From the NCBI GenBank assembly GCA_020056205.1, contig JAGVIF010000501.1:1-10484 (forward strand): a stretch of DNA of 10,484 bases, given 5' to 3'. This document shows positions 1 through 7,054 of the stretch, one piece after another (the stretch's first letter is position 1; each line of letters begins with the position of its first letter). Origin of the DNA: Lentisphaeria bacterium. Its GTDB lineage: Bacteria; Verrucomicrobiota; Lentisphaeria; Victivallales; GWF2-50-93. Under the pieces are notes generated by a model that worked only from the letters and a program-made list of their open reading frames with translations, searched no databases and was not told the origin of the DNA. Both the position numbers and the translations under genes were made by a program.

Positions 1-260
1 AAGGATTTTGGATGGTCAGGCAGTTCGACGCCGCGGAGGCGATGTCGAGCCATCGTCGAGCGGCGGCGGACTGGCTGAACGCCAAAAGACCCACGCCGCC
101 AAGCGGTTATGTCTCTTTTTGCGCGGTCTTCGCCCTGTCTGAAAACAACGATACTTCAGTATCGCCTTATTTCAGCCAAGTCAAATCCGCATCAAAAATA
201 GCCATAATTTTACCACACGTATTTATGTTACGGAACACTAGCCCGATGTCTTTCCACGAT

Positions 261-287
261 GACCGTTGGTCTCGGGATCTTCGACTT
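261..287. repeat. 27-nt segment repeated inverted at 8774-8800
   Basis: GACCGTTGGTCTCGGGATCT followed by TCGACTT is the reverse complement of the copy near 8774. It lies about 100 bases past the end of the glycosyltransferase gene, in the gene-poor left edge. Confidence 0.8.
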
Positions 288-311
288 TAGCCCGCCCAAA
301 GTAGGACAGCC

Positions 312-334
312 CCCCGAGTCGCCTGACCTCGGGG
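312..334. repeat. GC-rich hairpin downstream of the glycosyltransferase gene
   Basis: Arms CCCCGAG and CTCGGGG are separated by about nine bases and lie some 55 bases beyond the stop codon of the minus-strand glycosyltransferase gene. In that direction it could slow RNA polymerase or protect the 3' end. No U-tract follows, so I do not call it an intrinsic terminator. Confidence 0.45.
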
Positions 335-390
335 CGCTGACCTACTTGTGGGGCAGTTTCAAAGGAGATACGGCGAATTTTCGCTGATTT

Positions 391-2418
391 TCATGGCGCC
401 GCGGATTTAAAAGTCTGAAATTTGTGTTGGATTGATTTATCCGGATATTTTTTTTCAAGGAACGATATTATGTTGAGCGCCCGGTTTTTTTCCCCATTTT
501 GATAGAGGGCGAAGGCAAAATTTAAGCCGTATTCCGGTTTTTCGTTGGAAAAATAAAAGGCCTTCTCAAAATATCCGAGAGCTGACGCGAAATCGCCTTT
601 TTGCATCATTATCACGGCTGAATTATTGAGAGAGCCCGGATGGAAAGGCTGTTTTTGAAGAGCTTCGCCGTAAAATTTAAGGGCATCATCGGTCTTTCCC
701 TGTTTTTGAAGGCGGTATCCGTAGTTATAAAGCAGGTTGGCATTTTTCTTTTTCTCGAAGGCGAGTTTCCAAAAAGATTCCGCTTTTTCTTTCTCATCTT
801 TTCTATCATACAACATCGCCAGATTCATCAGGGCGTCCGGATCGTCGCAGGAAGAATAGTTTGCCGCCGTGAAGAAATATTTTTCGGCGGCGTCAAGTTC
901 TCCGTTCTTGTCGGATATTATTCCGAGCATGTTGTAATTTCTCGACCACGGTTCTGATTTTTTAACCGCTTCAAGCATAAGATTTTGCGATTTTCGCAAA
1001 TCCCCTTTTTTGAGCCATGCTTCAGCTAAAATAGACTTAGCTTCCGCATCTTCCATATCGGCATTTATCGGCGCGGGGAAGGCGCAAACGATCAAAACTG
1101 AAATTGTCAGAATCAAGACAAAACGGAGAATTTCTCTGATGTCTTTTTTTTTGAAAAAGAATAGAGCCGAGTATCCCGCAAAAAATATTACAGCAGGAAG
1201 CATTGCCGACCTGTACCGCGAACTTGAGACAAGCGCCGTTTGGGAGAGCCAAAACGTTAAAATCAGAATCGCGAAGTGGACAGTTCTATAATTTATTTCA
1301 CGGCGGATTGCCGCCAAAATAAAACCGGCAAGCCCGATAGTTCCTATTATCGCGAACGAAAAATATCCGAACCGCTGCAATGGCGTAAAATATCTTAAAA
1401 GAGGATAATCGGCTCCGGAAACAAGCTCTTTCGCGTTCCAAACAAGGAGAAACTTTTTCGCGCAAAGCAAAAACCATGACAACGGATCGCGCAAAATGAA
1501 ATCAACGCTTTTGCCGATGAAAATCTTATCCTTTGATATTTTTGCGTCGTTCGCAAGATATTCAGCCTCGCTGTGAACCTCATCCCATCCGCGCCCGGGT
1601 CTGAGATAACATGTTCCGGTCGCGGCAGGATTGTTGCCGAGAAAAAAATTAAATCCGCTGTTGCCCTGCAATGGAAAAAATTTGCCGAAATTAAGGCCGT
1701 TATACAGGGAAACAGCCGATAGAACAACGAAGGCGGAGGATAGCAGCGCGGCGAAAACCGTTTTTTTAAGCGTTGAAGAAATTTTGTTTTGCGCTGAGAT
1801 TATGAAGAACAAAATTGCGATTTCCGCAACGGCAAAGAAAATGGAGAGAGGATGCGTTAGTATGGCCGCCGCAACGACGAATCCGGCAAGCGCTGAAAAT
1901 GTTATCGCCCTTCTAATGCTTGTGGACGAATCAAAATCGGAGATTTTCCAAAACAGCGCGATAAAAAGACAGGCTATGGGGATAAGAATGGCTTCGCTGA
2001 CAAATTCCCCGGAAAGGTAGATTAAAGGCGGATATAACGCCCAGACGCCCGACGCCGTTAAAGCAATTTTTACTTCATTTTTATTCTGATTGTTACGGAT
2101 GAAAACTGTGTAAAACAAGACAATGCCGCACACCAAAACTATGACTTGCTGGAAGAATCTTATTATGAAAAAATTGTGAAGGCATAACTTGAACAATCCG
2201 GCAAGAAAAAACGGATAGAGAGGCGAATGGATTTTAAGTTCGCTCCAGAAAATTTTTCCGGAAACTATTTCCATCGCCCATCCGTGATATTCCTCCACAT
2301 CAGGGCCAATAGCGGAATCAAACAAAGGCGAGCCGGAGTATTGCGTCAGATATATAATTCTTAGCGCGATTCCCAACGCAAAAAATACGGATAGGATGAG
2401 GATATGATTTCTTTTCAT
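391..2418 (-). CDS. GT-C-type membrane glycosyltransferase (ArnT/PMT-like) with C-terminal TPR domain
   Basis: This 675-residue protein has two parts. Residues 1-446 hold about ten to eleven hydrophobic segments (for example 5-24, 86-107, 115-158, 172-208, 219-239, 351-371, 379-397, 402-422 and 427-446). After the first helix comes an acidic loop, GPDVEEYHGWA (38-48), in the position where GT-C enzymes carry their catalytic Asp/Glu. The loop NSGFNFFLGNNPAATG (253-268) resembles the lumenal loop of dolichyl/undecaprenyl-phosphate-sugar-dependent enzymes. Residues 455-660 are helical repeats with TPR spacing, such as NYGYRLQKQGKTDDALKFYG and NNSAVIMMQKGDFASALGYF. By family, it would transfer a sugar from a lipid-phosphate carrier to protein or lipid outside the membrane; donor and acceptor are unknown. 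The ATG has no clear Shine-Dalgarno. A palindromic repeat ends eight bases upstream, and typA lies before it on the same strand, so the two may be co-transcribed. Confidence 0.75.
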   Translation of the reverse strand: MKRNHILILSVFFALGIALRIIYLTQYSGSPLFDSAIGPDVEEYHGWAMEIVSGKIFWSELKIHSPLYPFFLAGLFKLCLHNFFIIRFFQQVIVLVCGIVLFYTVFIRNNQNKNEVKIALTASGVWALYPPLIYLSGEFVSEAILIPIACLFIALFWKISDFDSSTSIRRAITFSALAGFVVAAAILTHPLSIFFAVAEIAILFFIISAQNKISSTLKKTVFAALLSSAFVVLSAVSLYNGLNFGKFFPLQGNSGFNFFLGNNPAATGTCYLRPGRGWDEVHSEAEYLANDAKISKDKIFIGKSVDFILRDPLSWFLLCAKKFLLVWNAKELVSGADYPLLRYFTPLQRFGYFSFAIIGTIGLAGFILAAIRREINYRTVHFAILILTFWLSQTALVSSSRYRSAMLPAVIFFAGYSALFFFKKKDIREILRFVLILTISVLIVCAFPAPINADMEDAEAKSILAEAWLKKGDLRKSQNLMLEAVKKSEPWSRNYNMLGIISDKNGELDAAEKYFFTAANYSSCDDPDALMNLAMLYDRKDEKEKAESFWKLAFEKKKNANLLYNYGYRLQKQGKTDDALKFYGEALQKQPFHPGSLNNSAVIMMQKGDFASALGYFEKAFYFSNEKPEYGLNFAFALYQNGEKNRALNIISFLEKKYPDKSIQHKFQTFKSAAP

Positions 2419-2426
2419 AATTTAAA

Positions 2427-2557
2427 GTAAATATTCACCGAAAGGACCTGTCTGCGCGCCTGCCTGAGCGAGTACGCTCGCAGTCAGGCGGATACATGCC
2501 TACCGCCCCAGCGGGGCAGGCAGGCGCACAGACAGGCGGGGTTCGGTGAATATTTAC
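2427..2557. repeat. Palindromic element, copy 1 (composite, with nested insert)
   Basis: Outer arms GTAAATATTCACCGAA (2427-2442) and TTCGGTGAATATTTAC (2542-2557) are perfect 16-bp inverted repeats. They match the arms of the copies at 8819-8859 and 10066-10104. Just inside the arms are AAGGA and GGG, the same loop-edge bases as copy 2 read in the opposite orientation. The loop of about 100 bases holds a second palindromic element (2447-2536). The element fills nearly the whole gap between the typA stop and the glycosyltransferase start. Confidence 0.85.
2447..2536. repeat. GC-rich palindromic repeat nested in the loop of copy 1
   Basis: Arms CCTGTCTGCGCGCCTGCCTG (2447-2466) and CAGGCAGGCGCACAGACAGG (2517-2536) pair with one mismatch in 20. 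Between them are smaller hairpins: GCGAG/CTCGC around 2468-2481 and GCCCC/GGGGC around 2505-2517. The same CCTGTCTGCG word begins the hairpin at 4821. This kind of CCTGCCTG/CAGGCAGG repeat is GC-rich against an AT-leaning background and looks mobile. Confidence 0.75.
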
Positions 2558-2560
2558 AAA

Positions 2561-4366
2561 TCAGGTTGTCTCAATTTTCTTGTTTCTGCGCCTTTCAAGC
2601 TCCGACAAATATCGTTTGCGCATCCTGATTGATTTCGGGGTAACCTCAACAAGTTCATCATCAACAATATATTCAAGGCTCTCTTCAAGCGTCATTTTTG
2701 CGGCGGGTGAGATTTTCATCGCCCTGTCCGAGCCTGACGCGCGCATATTAGTGAGCTTCTTTTCCCTCTGCAGATTTACGACAAGGTCGCCGTCTTTGCA
2801 ATGTTCGCCCACTACCATCCCCCCGTACGCCATTTCGCCGGGATCTATGAAAAAAAATCCTCTCTGCTGGAGTCCGTCTATTGCGTAGGGAATAATCCTG
2901 CCTGCGTCCATGCTCACAAGGACGCCGTTGAGTCTTGTGGGAATTTCCCCTTTATACGGGGCGTAGGCGGAAAATCTGTGCGAAATTATCGCCTGGCCGT
3001 TGGTGGCGGTCATAAGTTTGCTTCTCAGTCCGATTATTCCGCGCGTCGGAATATTGAATTCAAGGAGCTGTCTGGCTCCATGATTTTCCATCAGGAACAT
3101 TTCACCTCTGCGGCTTCCAACTGATTCAATCACTTTTCCTGAATATTCCGAAGGCGCGTCAACCGTGAGTATTTCAATCGGCTCGTGTTTATGCCCTTTT
3201 ACCGTCTTAATAATAACTTGAGGCTGGGATATGGTCATCTCATAACCTTCTCTGCGCATATTTTCAATGAGTATTGAGAGGTGGAGGACTCCGCGCCCCT
3301 TGACTTTAAAGGAATCCCCTGAAAGCTCTTCGACCTGAAGAGCAACATCTCTCTCCGCTTCTTTAAAAAGACGCTCTCTCAGGTGGCGGCTTGTCACATA
3401 TTTGCCGTCCTGTCCGAAAAACGGCGAATCGTTGACGCGGAATGTCATGGAAAGGGTGGGTTCATCCACGGCGATATCAGGCAATTTTTCCGGATTTAAA
3501 GCGTCGGTGATAGTATCGCTGATGTCTATATTTTCGACTCCGACTACCGCGCAAAGATCACCGCACGGAACGCAGTCTGTCTCAATTCTGTTAAGTCCTT
3601 CGAACGTAAAGAGTTGTTTCAACTGAGTATTTCTGATGCTTCCGTCTCTTTTGATCAAAACGAGAGGAATTCCTGTTTTAAGCTCCCCCCTGTGAACTCT
3701 GCCGATTCCTATCCTTCCGACATAGTCCGAATAATCGAGCGTCGTTACCTGCATCTGAACGCTCCCCTTCTTGGCTTTAGGATGAGGTATAAATTCCAAA
3801 ATCGCGTCCATCAATGGCAGGATGGAATTTCTCTCTCCGTCAAGACTTTTTGAAGCCCATCCGTTTCTGCCGCTCGCGTAGAGTACCGGAAAATCAAGTT
3901 GCGAATCGGAGGCGTTAAGCTCCATAAAAAGTTCATATATTTTGTCGAGAACCTCTTTCGGCCTGGCATCCGGACGGTCTATTTTGTTTATGACGACCAC
4001 TGGCAGAAGGTTCAATTTGAGAGCTTTGTCGAGGACGAATCTCGTCTGCGGCAAAGGCCCTTCGGCGGCGTCAACAAGCAAAAGAACGCCATCGGCCATA
4101 TTGAGAACTCTTTCAACCTGTCCTCCGAAATCGCTGTGCCCAGGCGTGTCAATTATGTTTATTTTGATGTCCTTGTAACGGACGCTGATATTTTTTGCGA
4201 GGATTGTTATTCCACGCTCTCTTTCAAGGTCGTTGCTGTCGAGCATGCACTCCCGCATCACCTGATTATCCCTGAAAATGTTCGACTGGCGGATGATCTG
4301 GTCAACCAGAGTGGTCTTGCCGTGGTCAACGTGAGCTATTATCGCTACATTTCTAATTTTAATCAT
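2561..4366 (-). CDS. typA: Ribosome-associated translational GTPase TypA/BipA
   Basis: This 601-residue protein is full length for TypA/BipA, an EF-G-like GTPase that binds ribosomes and is linked to stress, cold adaptation and 50S assembly. All GTPase motifs are visible: G1 AHVDHGKT (11-18), G2 RGIT (51-54), G3 DTPG (73-76), G4 NKID (127-130) and a G5-like ASG (164-166). The beta-barrel domain II follows at about 200-300, then the EF-G-like domains, and the family-specific C-terminal region with TRGIIGLRSKLMTATNG (441-457) and the late MRASGSDR (541-548). I chose the ATG at 4366 because homologues begin MIKIRN; a TTG five codons upstream (4381) is in frame but adds residues that are not family-like. 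No clear ribosome-binding site is visible for either start. The gene precedes the glycosyltransferase gene on the same strand and follows tRNA-Ser. Confidence 0.96.
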   Translation of the reverse strand: MIKIRNVAIIAHVDHGKTTLVDQIIRQSNIFRDNQVMRECMLDSNDLERERGITILAKNISVRYKDIKINIIDTPGHSDFGGQVERVLNMADGVLLLVDAAEGPLPQTRFVLDKALKLNLLPVVVINKIDRPDARPKEVLDKIYELFMELNASDSQLDFPVLYASGRNGWASKSLDGERNSILPLMDAILEFIPHPKAKKGSVQMQVTTLDYSDYVGRIGIGRVHRGELKTGIPLVLIKRDGSIRNTQLKQLFTFEGLNRIETDCVPCGDLCAVVGVENIDISDTITDALNPEKLPDIAVDEPTLSMTFRVNDSPFFGQDGKYVTSRHLRERLFKEAERDVALQVEELSGDSFKVKGRGVLHLSILIENMRREGYEMTISQPQVIIKTVKGHKHEPIEILTVDAPSEYSGKVIESVGSRRGEMFLMENHGARQLLEFNIPTRGIIGLRSKLMTATNGQAIISHRFSAYAPYKGEIPTRLNGVLVSMDAGRIIPYAIDGLQQRGFFFIDPGEMAYGGMVVGEHCKDGDLVVNLQREKKLTNMRASGSDRAMKISPAAKMTLEESLEYIVDDELVEVTPKSIRMRKRYLSELERRRNKKIETT

Positions 4367-4414
4367 TTTTTTTGGCGGCAAATTCTTTGTTTAAATATTT
4401 CTTTAAATACTACT

Positions 4415-4432
4415 TCTAATTCGACGATTAGA
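4415..4432. promoter_or_regulatory. Small inverted repeat upstream of typA
   Basis: TCTAAT-tcgacg-ATTAGA is a perfect 6-bp inverted repeat about 50 bases upstream of the typA ATG. It could be an operator or a leader hairpin. A 10-bp palindrome, TCAGCGCTGA, lies further upstream at 4451-4460. I see no convincing -35/-10 pair for typA, so the regulatory role is only a suggestion. Confidence 0.3.
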
Positions 4433-4472
4433 CTTTCGCCTACATTCAAATCAGCGCTGACCTAAGTTTTGT

Positions 4473-4639
4473 GGTTCAATCAGCCGAATTTAAACTAAGT
4501 TCTTGATAATAAACAAGGTATGAACTGCAAGGCAGTTGCCACAGAGTAACTCGGGTCTATCTGACCCGATAATAGCGGGTCAGATAGACCCGCGCTACTT
4601 CGAATAGCGCCTTAACTTAGCGCCATTCGGGCTGAGAAC
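4473..4639. repeat. Imperfect composite palindrome between typA and tRNA-Ser
   Basis: The left edge GGTTCAATCAGCCGAAT (4473-4489) followed by CTAAGTT (4495-4501) is mirrored on the right by AACTTAG (4614-4620) and ATTCGGGCTGAGAAC (4625-4639), with small gaps. In the middle, CGGGTCTATCTGACCCG (4552-4568) and CGGGTCAGATAGACCCG (4576-4592) form a perfect 17-bp stem with a 7-base loop. Outer arms plus a strong inner hairpin suggest a decayed MITE-like element. No coding frame is supported in this gap. Confidence 0.6.
4552..4592. repeat. Perfect 17-bp inverted repeat (strong hairpin)
   Basis: CGGGTCTATCTGACCCG, a 7-base loop ATAATAG, then the exact reverse complement. Flanking AGTAAC and GCTACT extend the pairing imperfectly. 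There is no T-run on either side, so this is more likely a dispersed repeat than an intrinsic terminator. Confidence 0.8.
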
Positions 4640-4645
4640 TGCTAT

Positions 4646-4662
4646 AAAATTGCCCTTTGGCA
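4646..4662 (-). terminator. Possible short terminator after tRNA-Ser
   Basis: Read on the minus strand directly after the tRNA CCA end, TGCC-aaag-GGCA is followed by ATTTTAT. The stem is only four base pairs and the U-tract is interrupted, so this is a weak candidate for ending the tRNA transcript. Confidence 0.3.
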
Positions 4663-4663
4663 G

Positions 4664-4752
<89 letters not shown>

Positions 4753-4966
4753 ATTATAAATCCCCCGTCCCCGCATACCTATTCACGCTAAGGCAAGGTT
4801 AAATTCATTTGAACACCCAACCTGTCTGCGTGTACGCACAGGCAGATATCCAACACTCCATCTCCAACCGATAAAGGACAGGAACGAGCTTAGACATTGG
4901 ATATTCCGTGTTCATTATTGGGAGCGGTAAGAGATAACCAAAACTCTTTTTTTCAAGTTGGCATTC
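4753..4966. other. Intergenic spacer between tRNA-Ser and htpG with repeat fragments
   Basis: No gene is supported. It contains the CCTGT/ACAGG hairpin at 4821-4845 and a distant inverted pair, ATATCCAA (4846-4853) and TTGGATAT (4897-4904). Nothing here looks like a terminator for htpG. Confidence 0.5.
4821..4845. repeat. Short GC-rich hairpin related to the nested repeat at 2447
   Basis: CCTGTCTGCGTGT followed by ACGCACAGGCAG forms CCTGT..GCGT/ACGC.ACAGG with a 2-base bulge. Its first ten bases, CCTGTCTGCG, are identical to the start of the nested repeat at 2447-2456, suggesting the same dispersed family in a short form. Confidence 0.55.
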
Positions 4967-6844
4967 TTACAATTTGACGCTTTTCCCAATTAGTTCCGAA
5001 ATGGACGATGTGAATCCCGCGATATCCGGCGGCATTTCTCCGTCAGCCAAAAGGGCGAGATTAAAGGTCAAATTTGCGAATTTCGCAAATTCCGCAGATT
5101 CGGGGTTTGCCTCAAATCCGTTCATTACTTTTTCAATCATTGGATGAGAAGGATTCAATTCAAGAATTCTCTTGTTTTCCGGCATATCATTGTGTAATGC
5201 CCTCATCAGTTTTTCCATCTGTCTGCTCGGCGCGAACTGTCCGCCGACAAGACAACAGGGGCTTGAGACGAGTCTTTCTGAAAATTTTACGTCTTTGACT
5301 TTGTCTCCGAGATACTTCTTGAAAGCCTTCAGCGCTTTTGAATATTTTTTTTCGGCGGCTGTTTTTTTCTCCGACAATTTGTTGTTGTCGTCAATATTTA
5401 TTTTATCCTGATTCAGGGAGATGAACTCTCTGTGCCTGTATTTTCCGCACGCCTGAAAGATATATTCGTCAACGGGGTCGTTCACGAGGATTACATCGAA
5501 TCCGTTCTCTTTCGCGGACTCGACAAGCGGGGATTGCGCGAGAGCGTCAATATTTTCGCCGACGGCATAAAAAAGTTTTTCTTGTTTGACCGGCATATTG
5601 TCGGAGATTTCTTTTAAGCTGAGCGGTTTTTCTTTGCCGTTTTTTATGGTTTTGAAGATAAGCAGATCGAGGATTTTTTCTCTGTTTTGAAGGTCGCTGT
5701 TTGCTCCCTCTCTCAATATTTTTCCGAAGTTGCGGTGAAAAGACAGATATTTTTCCCTATCGTTTTCGAGGAGTTTCGCAAGTTCGGCAAGTATTTTTCT
5801 TGCAAGGCTGCGGTTTATTTTCTGAATTTGCGGATTATTTTGCAATGTTTCACGCGAGATATTTAGGGGGAGGTCGTCAGATTCCACCACGCCCTTTGCA
5901 AAGCGCAAATAATCAGGCAAAAGTCCGTCGCAAGACTCCGTTATAAACACTCTTTTCACGTAGAGGTGAATATCTTTTTTCCCAAATTCGGGCGCGGAAA
6001 AGAACGGAGGCGCCTCCGAGGGGATGTAAATCAGAGCTTTGAAATTAGATGTTCCTTCGGCGGAAAAATGAATATGGGAAAGGGGGGCTTTGTCAAAATG
6101 CGAAATATGCGCGTAAAATTGTTTATATTCATCCGGTGTTATCTCCTCCGGTTTTCGGAGCCACAAGGCCTTCATTGAGTTGACCGGCTTGGGAGGTGAA
6201 TCTTTCTCATTTTCGGGAGACAAAATAAAAATAGGATGTTCTATAAAATCAGAATATTTGTGAATGATTTCCCTGATCTTCCAATCTTCGAGATATTCTT
6301 CGCAGGAGCTTTTTAATTTCAGCGTGATTTCAGTGCCATGTTCTTTCTTTGAATCGTCTGAAAGTTCGTAGCTGTCTTCGCCGCGCGAGCGCCATCTTGC
6401 CGCAGTCTCATGGCTTCCGGCCCTTTTTGACACTATTGTTATTTCCTCCGCAACCATAAACGCGGAATAAAATCCGACGCCGAACTGGCCTATAAGTTCA
6501 GGGGTGGAGGCATTTTTTTCGCCGGATAATTTTTCAAGAAAAGCCTTTGTCCCCGATTTTGCTATCGTACCGATATTTTCCTCGATCTCCGCGAAAGTCA
6601 TTCCGATTCCGTTGTCACGGATTTTAATGATTTTATTTTTCTTGTCGAGGGCGATTTCTATCTTCCAGCCGGCTGAAAGCTCCGGCCGCGTGAGGGACTC
6701 AAAACGAGCCTTATCTATGGCGTCGGAAGCGTTTGATATAAGCTCCCTGAGAAAAATGTCTCTGTTGGTATATAGGGAGTGTATAACCAAGTCGAGAACT
6801 TGTCGAACCTCAGCCTTGAAGTTTTTTGTAATATTGCCTTCCAT
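4967..6844 (-). CDS. htpG: Molecular chaperone HtpG (Hsp90)
   Basis: This 625-residue protein is full length for bacterial Hsp90, a cytoplasmic dimeric ATP-dependent chaperone that works with DnaK. The N-terminal GHKL ATPase domain has E34 and N38 in FLRELISNASDAIDK (31-45), DNGIGM (77-82), and the lid/glycine motif GQFGVGFYSAF (119-129). The middle domain carries LNISRETLQNN (328-338), where R331 corresponds to the arginine that contacts the ATP gamma-phosphate. The C-terminal dimerisation domain contains RLVSSPCCLV (524-533) and LELNPSHPMI (561-570). The start ATG has AGGAG (6859-6855) ten bases upstream. It is transcribed alone, divergently from the membrane-protein operon, with tRNA-Ser downstream. 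No key residue is missing and no frameshift is seen. Confidence 0.98.
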   Translation of the reverse strand: MEGNITKNFKAEVRQVLDLVIHSLYTNRDIFLRELISNASDAIDKARFESLTRPELSAGWKIEIALDKKNKIIKIRDNGIGMTFAEIEENIGTIAKSGTKAFLEKLSGEKNASTPELIGQFGVGFYSAFMVAEEITIVSKRAGSHETAARWRSRGEDSYELSDDSKKEHGTEITLKLKSSCEEYLEDWKIREIIHKYSDFIEHPIFILSPENEKDSPPKPVNSMKALWLRKPEEITPDEYKQFYAHISHFDKAPLSHIHFSAEGTSNFKALIYIPSEAPPFFSAPEFGKKDIHLYVKRVFITESCDGLLPDYLRFAKGVVESDDLPLNISRETLQNNPQIQKINRSLARKILAELAKLLENDREKYLSFHRNFGKILREGANSDLQNREKILDLLIFKTIKNGKEKPLSLKEISDNMPVKQEKLFYAVGENIDALAQSPLVESAKENGFDVILVNDPVDEYIFQACGKYRHREFISLNQDKINIDDNNKLSEKKTAAEKKYSKALKAFKKYLGDKVKDVKFSERLVSSPCCLVGGQFAPSRQMEKLMRALHNDMPENKRILELNPSHPMIEKVMNGFEANPESAEFAKFANLTFNLALLADGEMPPDIAGFTSSISELIGKSVKL

Positions 6845-6876
6845 GGTATGTATTCTCCTTTTTTCAAAGTCTGCAA

Positions 6877-6904
6877 AATTTAAGAGATAACTCTAAAATT
6901 TCAA
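6877..6904 (-). promoter_or_regulatory. Possible htpG promoter with a CTTGAAA box
   Basis: On the minus strand, TTGAAA (6904-6899) precedes TAAATT/TTAAAT at 15-16 bases, about 35 bases upstream of the htpG ATG. The extended box reads CCCTTGAAA, matching the CTTGAAA -35 of sigma-32 heat-shock promoters, but no CCCAT-type -10 follows. No CIRCE element is visible. Heat regulation is plausible from the gene, not shown. Confidence 0.35.
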
Positions 6905-6981
6905 GGGCTGAATTTGCGATTTTCACATATATTTTTATTCAAAATCTAACCATAAAGAAACTTAGGAGCATTAAATTTAGT

Positions 6982-7009
6982 TTGTTTTTTGAGAAGACGA
7001 GATTATAAT
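6982..7009 (+). promoter_or_regulatory. Sigma-70-like promoter for the two-gene membrane operon
   Basis: TTGTTT (6982-6987), a 16-base spacer and a perfect TATAAT (7004-7009) lie upstream of the ATG at 7055. Transcription would start near 7016, giving a leader of about 40 bases. It points away from htpG and is the only well-formed promoter on this side of the spacer. Confidence 0.6.
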
Positions 7010-7054
7010 AGCAATCAATCGGAGAAACCAATTTTAAAAATAGGGGGGGAATTT

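Larger units (their letters stand above)
1..390. other. Gene-poor left edge with hairpins and repeat-derived sequence
   Basis: I cannot support a gene here. Positions 20-90 are GC-rich (GCGGCGG-type runs), and the rest is more AT-rich. A 7-bp inverted repeat, CGATACT-tc-AGTATCG, lies at about 150-165. A GC-rich hairpin with arms CCCCGAG/CTCGGGG lies at about 312-334 and is not followed by a U-run on either strand. Positions 261-287 recur inverted at 8774-8800. An open plus-strand frame (12-290, 92 codons, with AAGGA just upstream) has no recognisable domain and odd composition. On the minus strand, a TAAAAT box around 205 precedes a 12-codon frame beginning MAIFDADLTWLK. Both could be by-products of a dispersed repeat or the end of a mobile element. 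Confidence 0.5.

Noticed and set aside
312..334. Intrinsic terminator for the glycosyltransferase gene
   Set aside because: The hairpin is strong but no U-tract follows in the minus direction.
2427..2557. CRISPR repeat or riboswitch in the typA-glycosyltransferase gap
   Set aside because: There are no regularly spaced direct repeats and no known aptamer pattern; the structure is simply nested inverted repeats matching dispersed copies elsewhere.
4367..4381. TTG start five codons upstream of typA ATG
   Set aside because: The extra residues are not family-like, and homologues begin at the ATG-encoded MIKIRN; neither start has a better ribosome-binding site.
3899..4465. Long plus-strand open frame (188 codons) opposite typA
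   Set aside because: It lies antisense to the conserved GTPase domain of typA, has no domain, and runs into the intergenic palindrome. It is a shadow of typA codon usage.
6845..6990. CIRCE or classical heat-shock operator upstream of htpG
   Set aside because: No TTAGCACTC-N9-GAGTGCTAA or close variant is present; only a CTTGAAA box is seen.
6989..7054. TTG start extending the first membrane-protein gene by 22 codons
   Set aside because: It would begin inside the promoter (overlapping TTGTTT...TATAAT), and the ATG at 7055 has a purine-rich site directly upstream.
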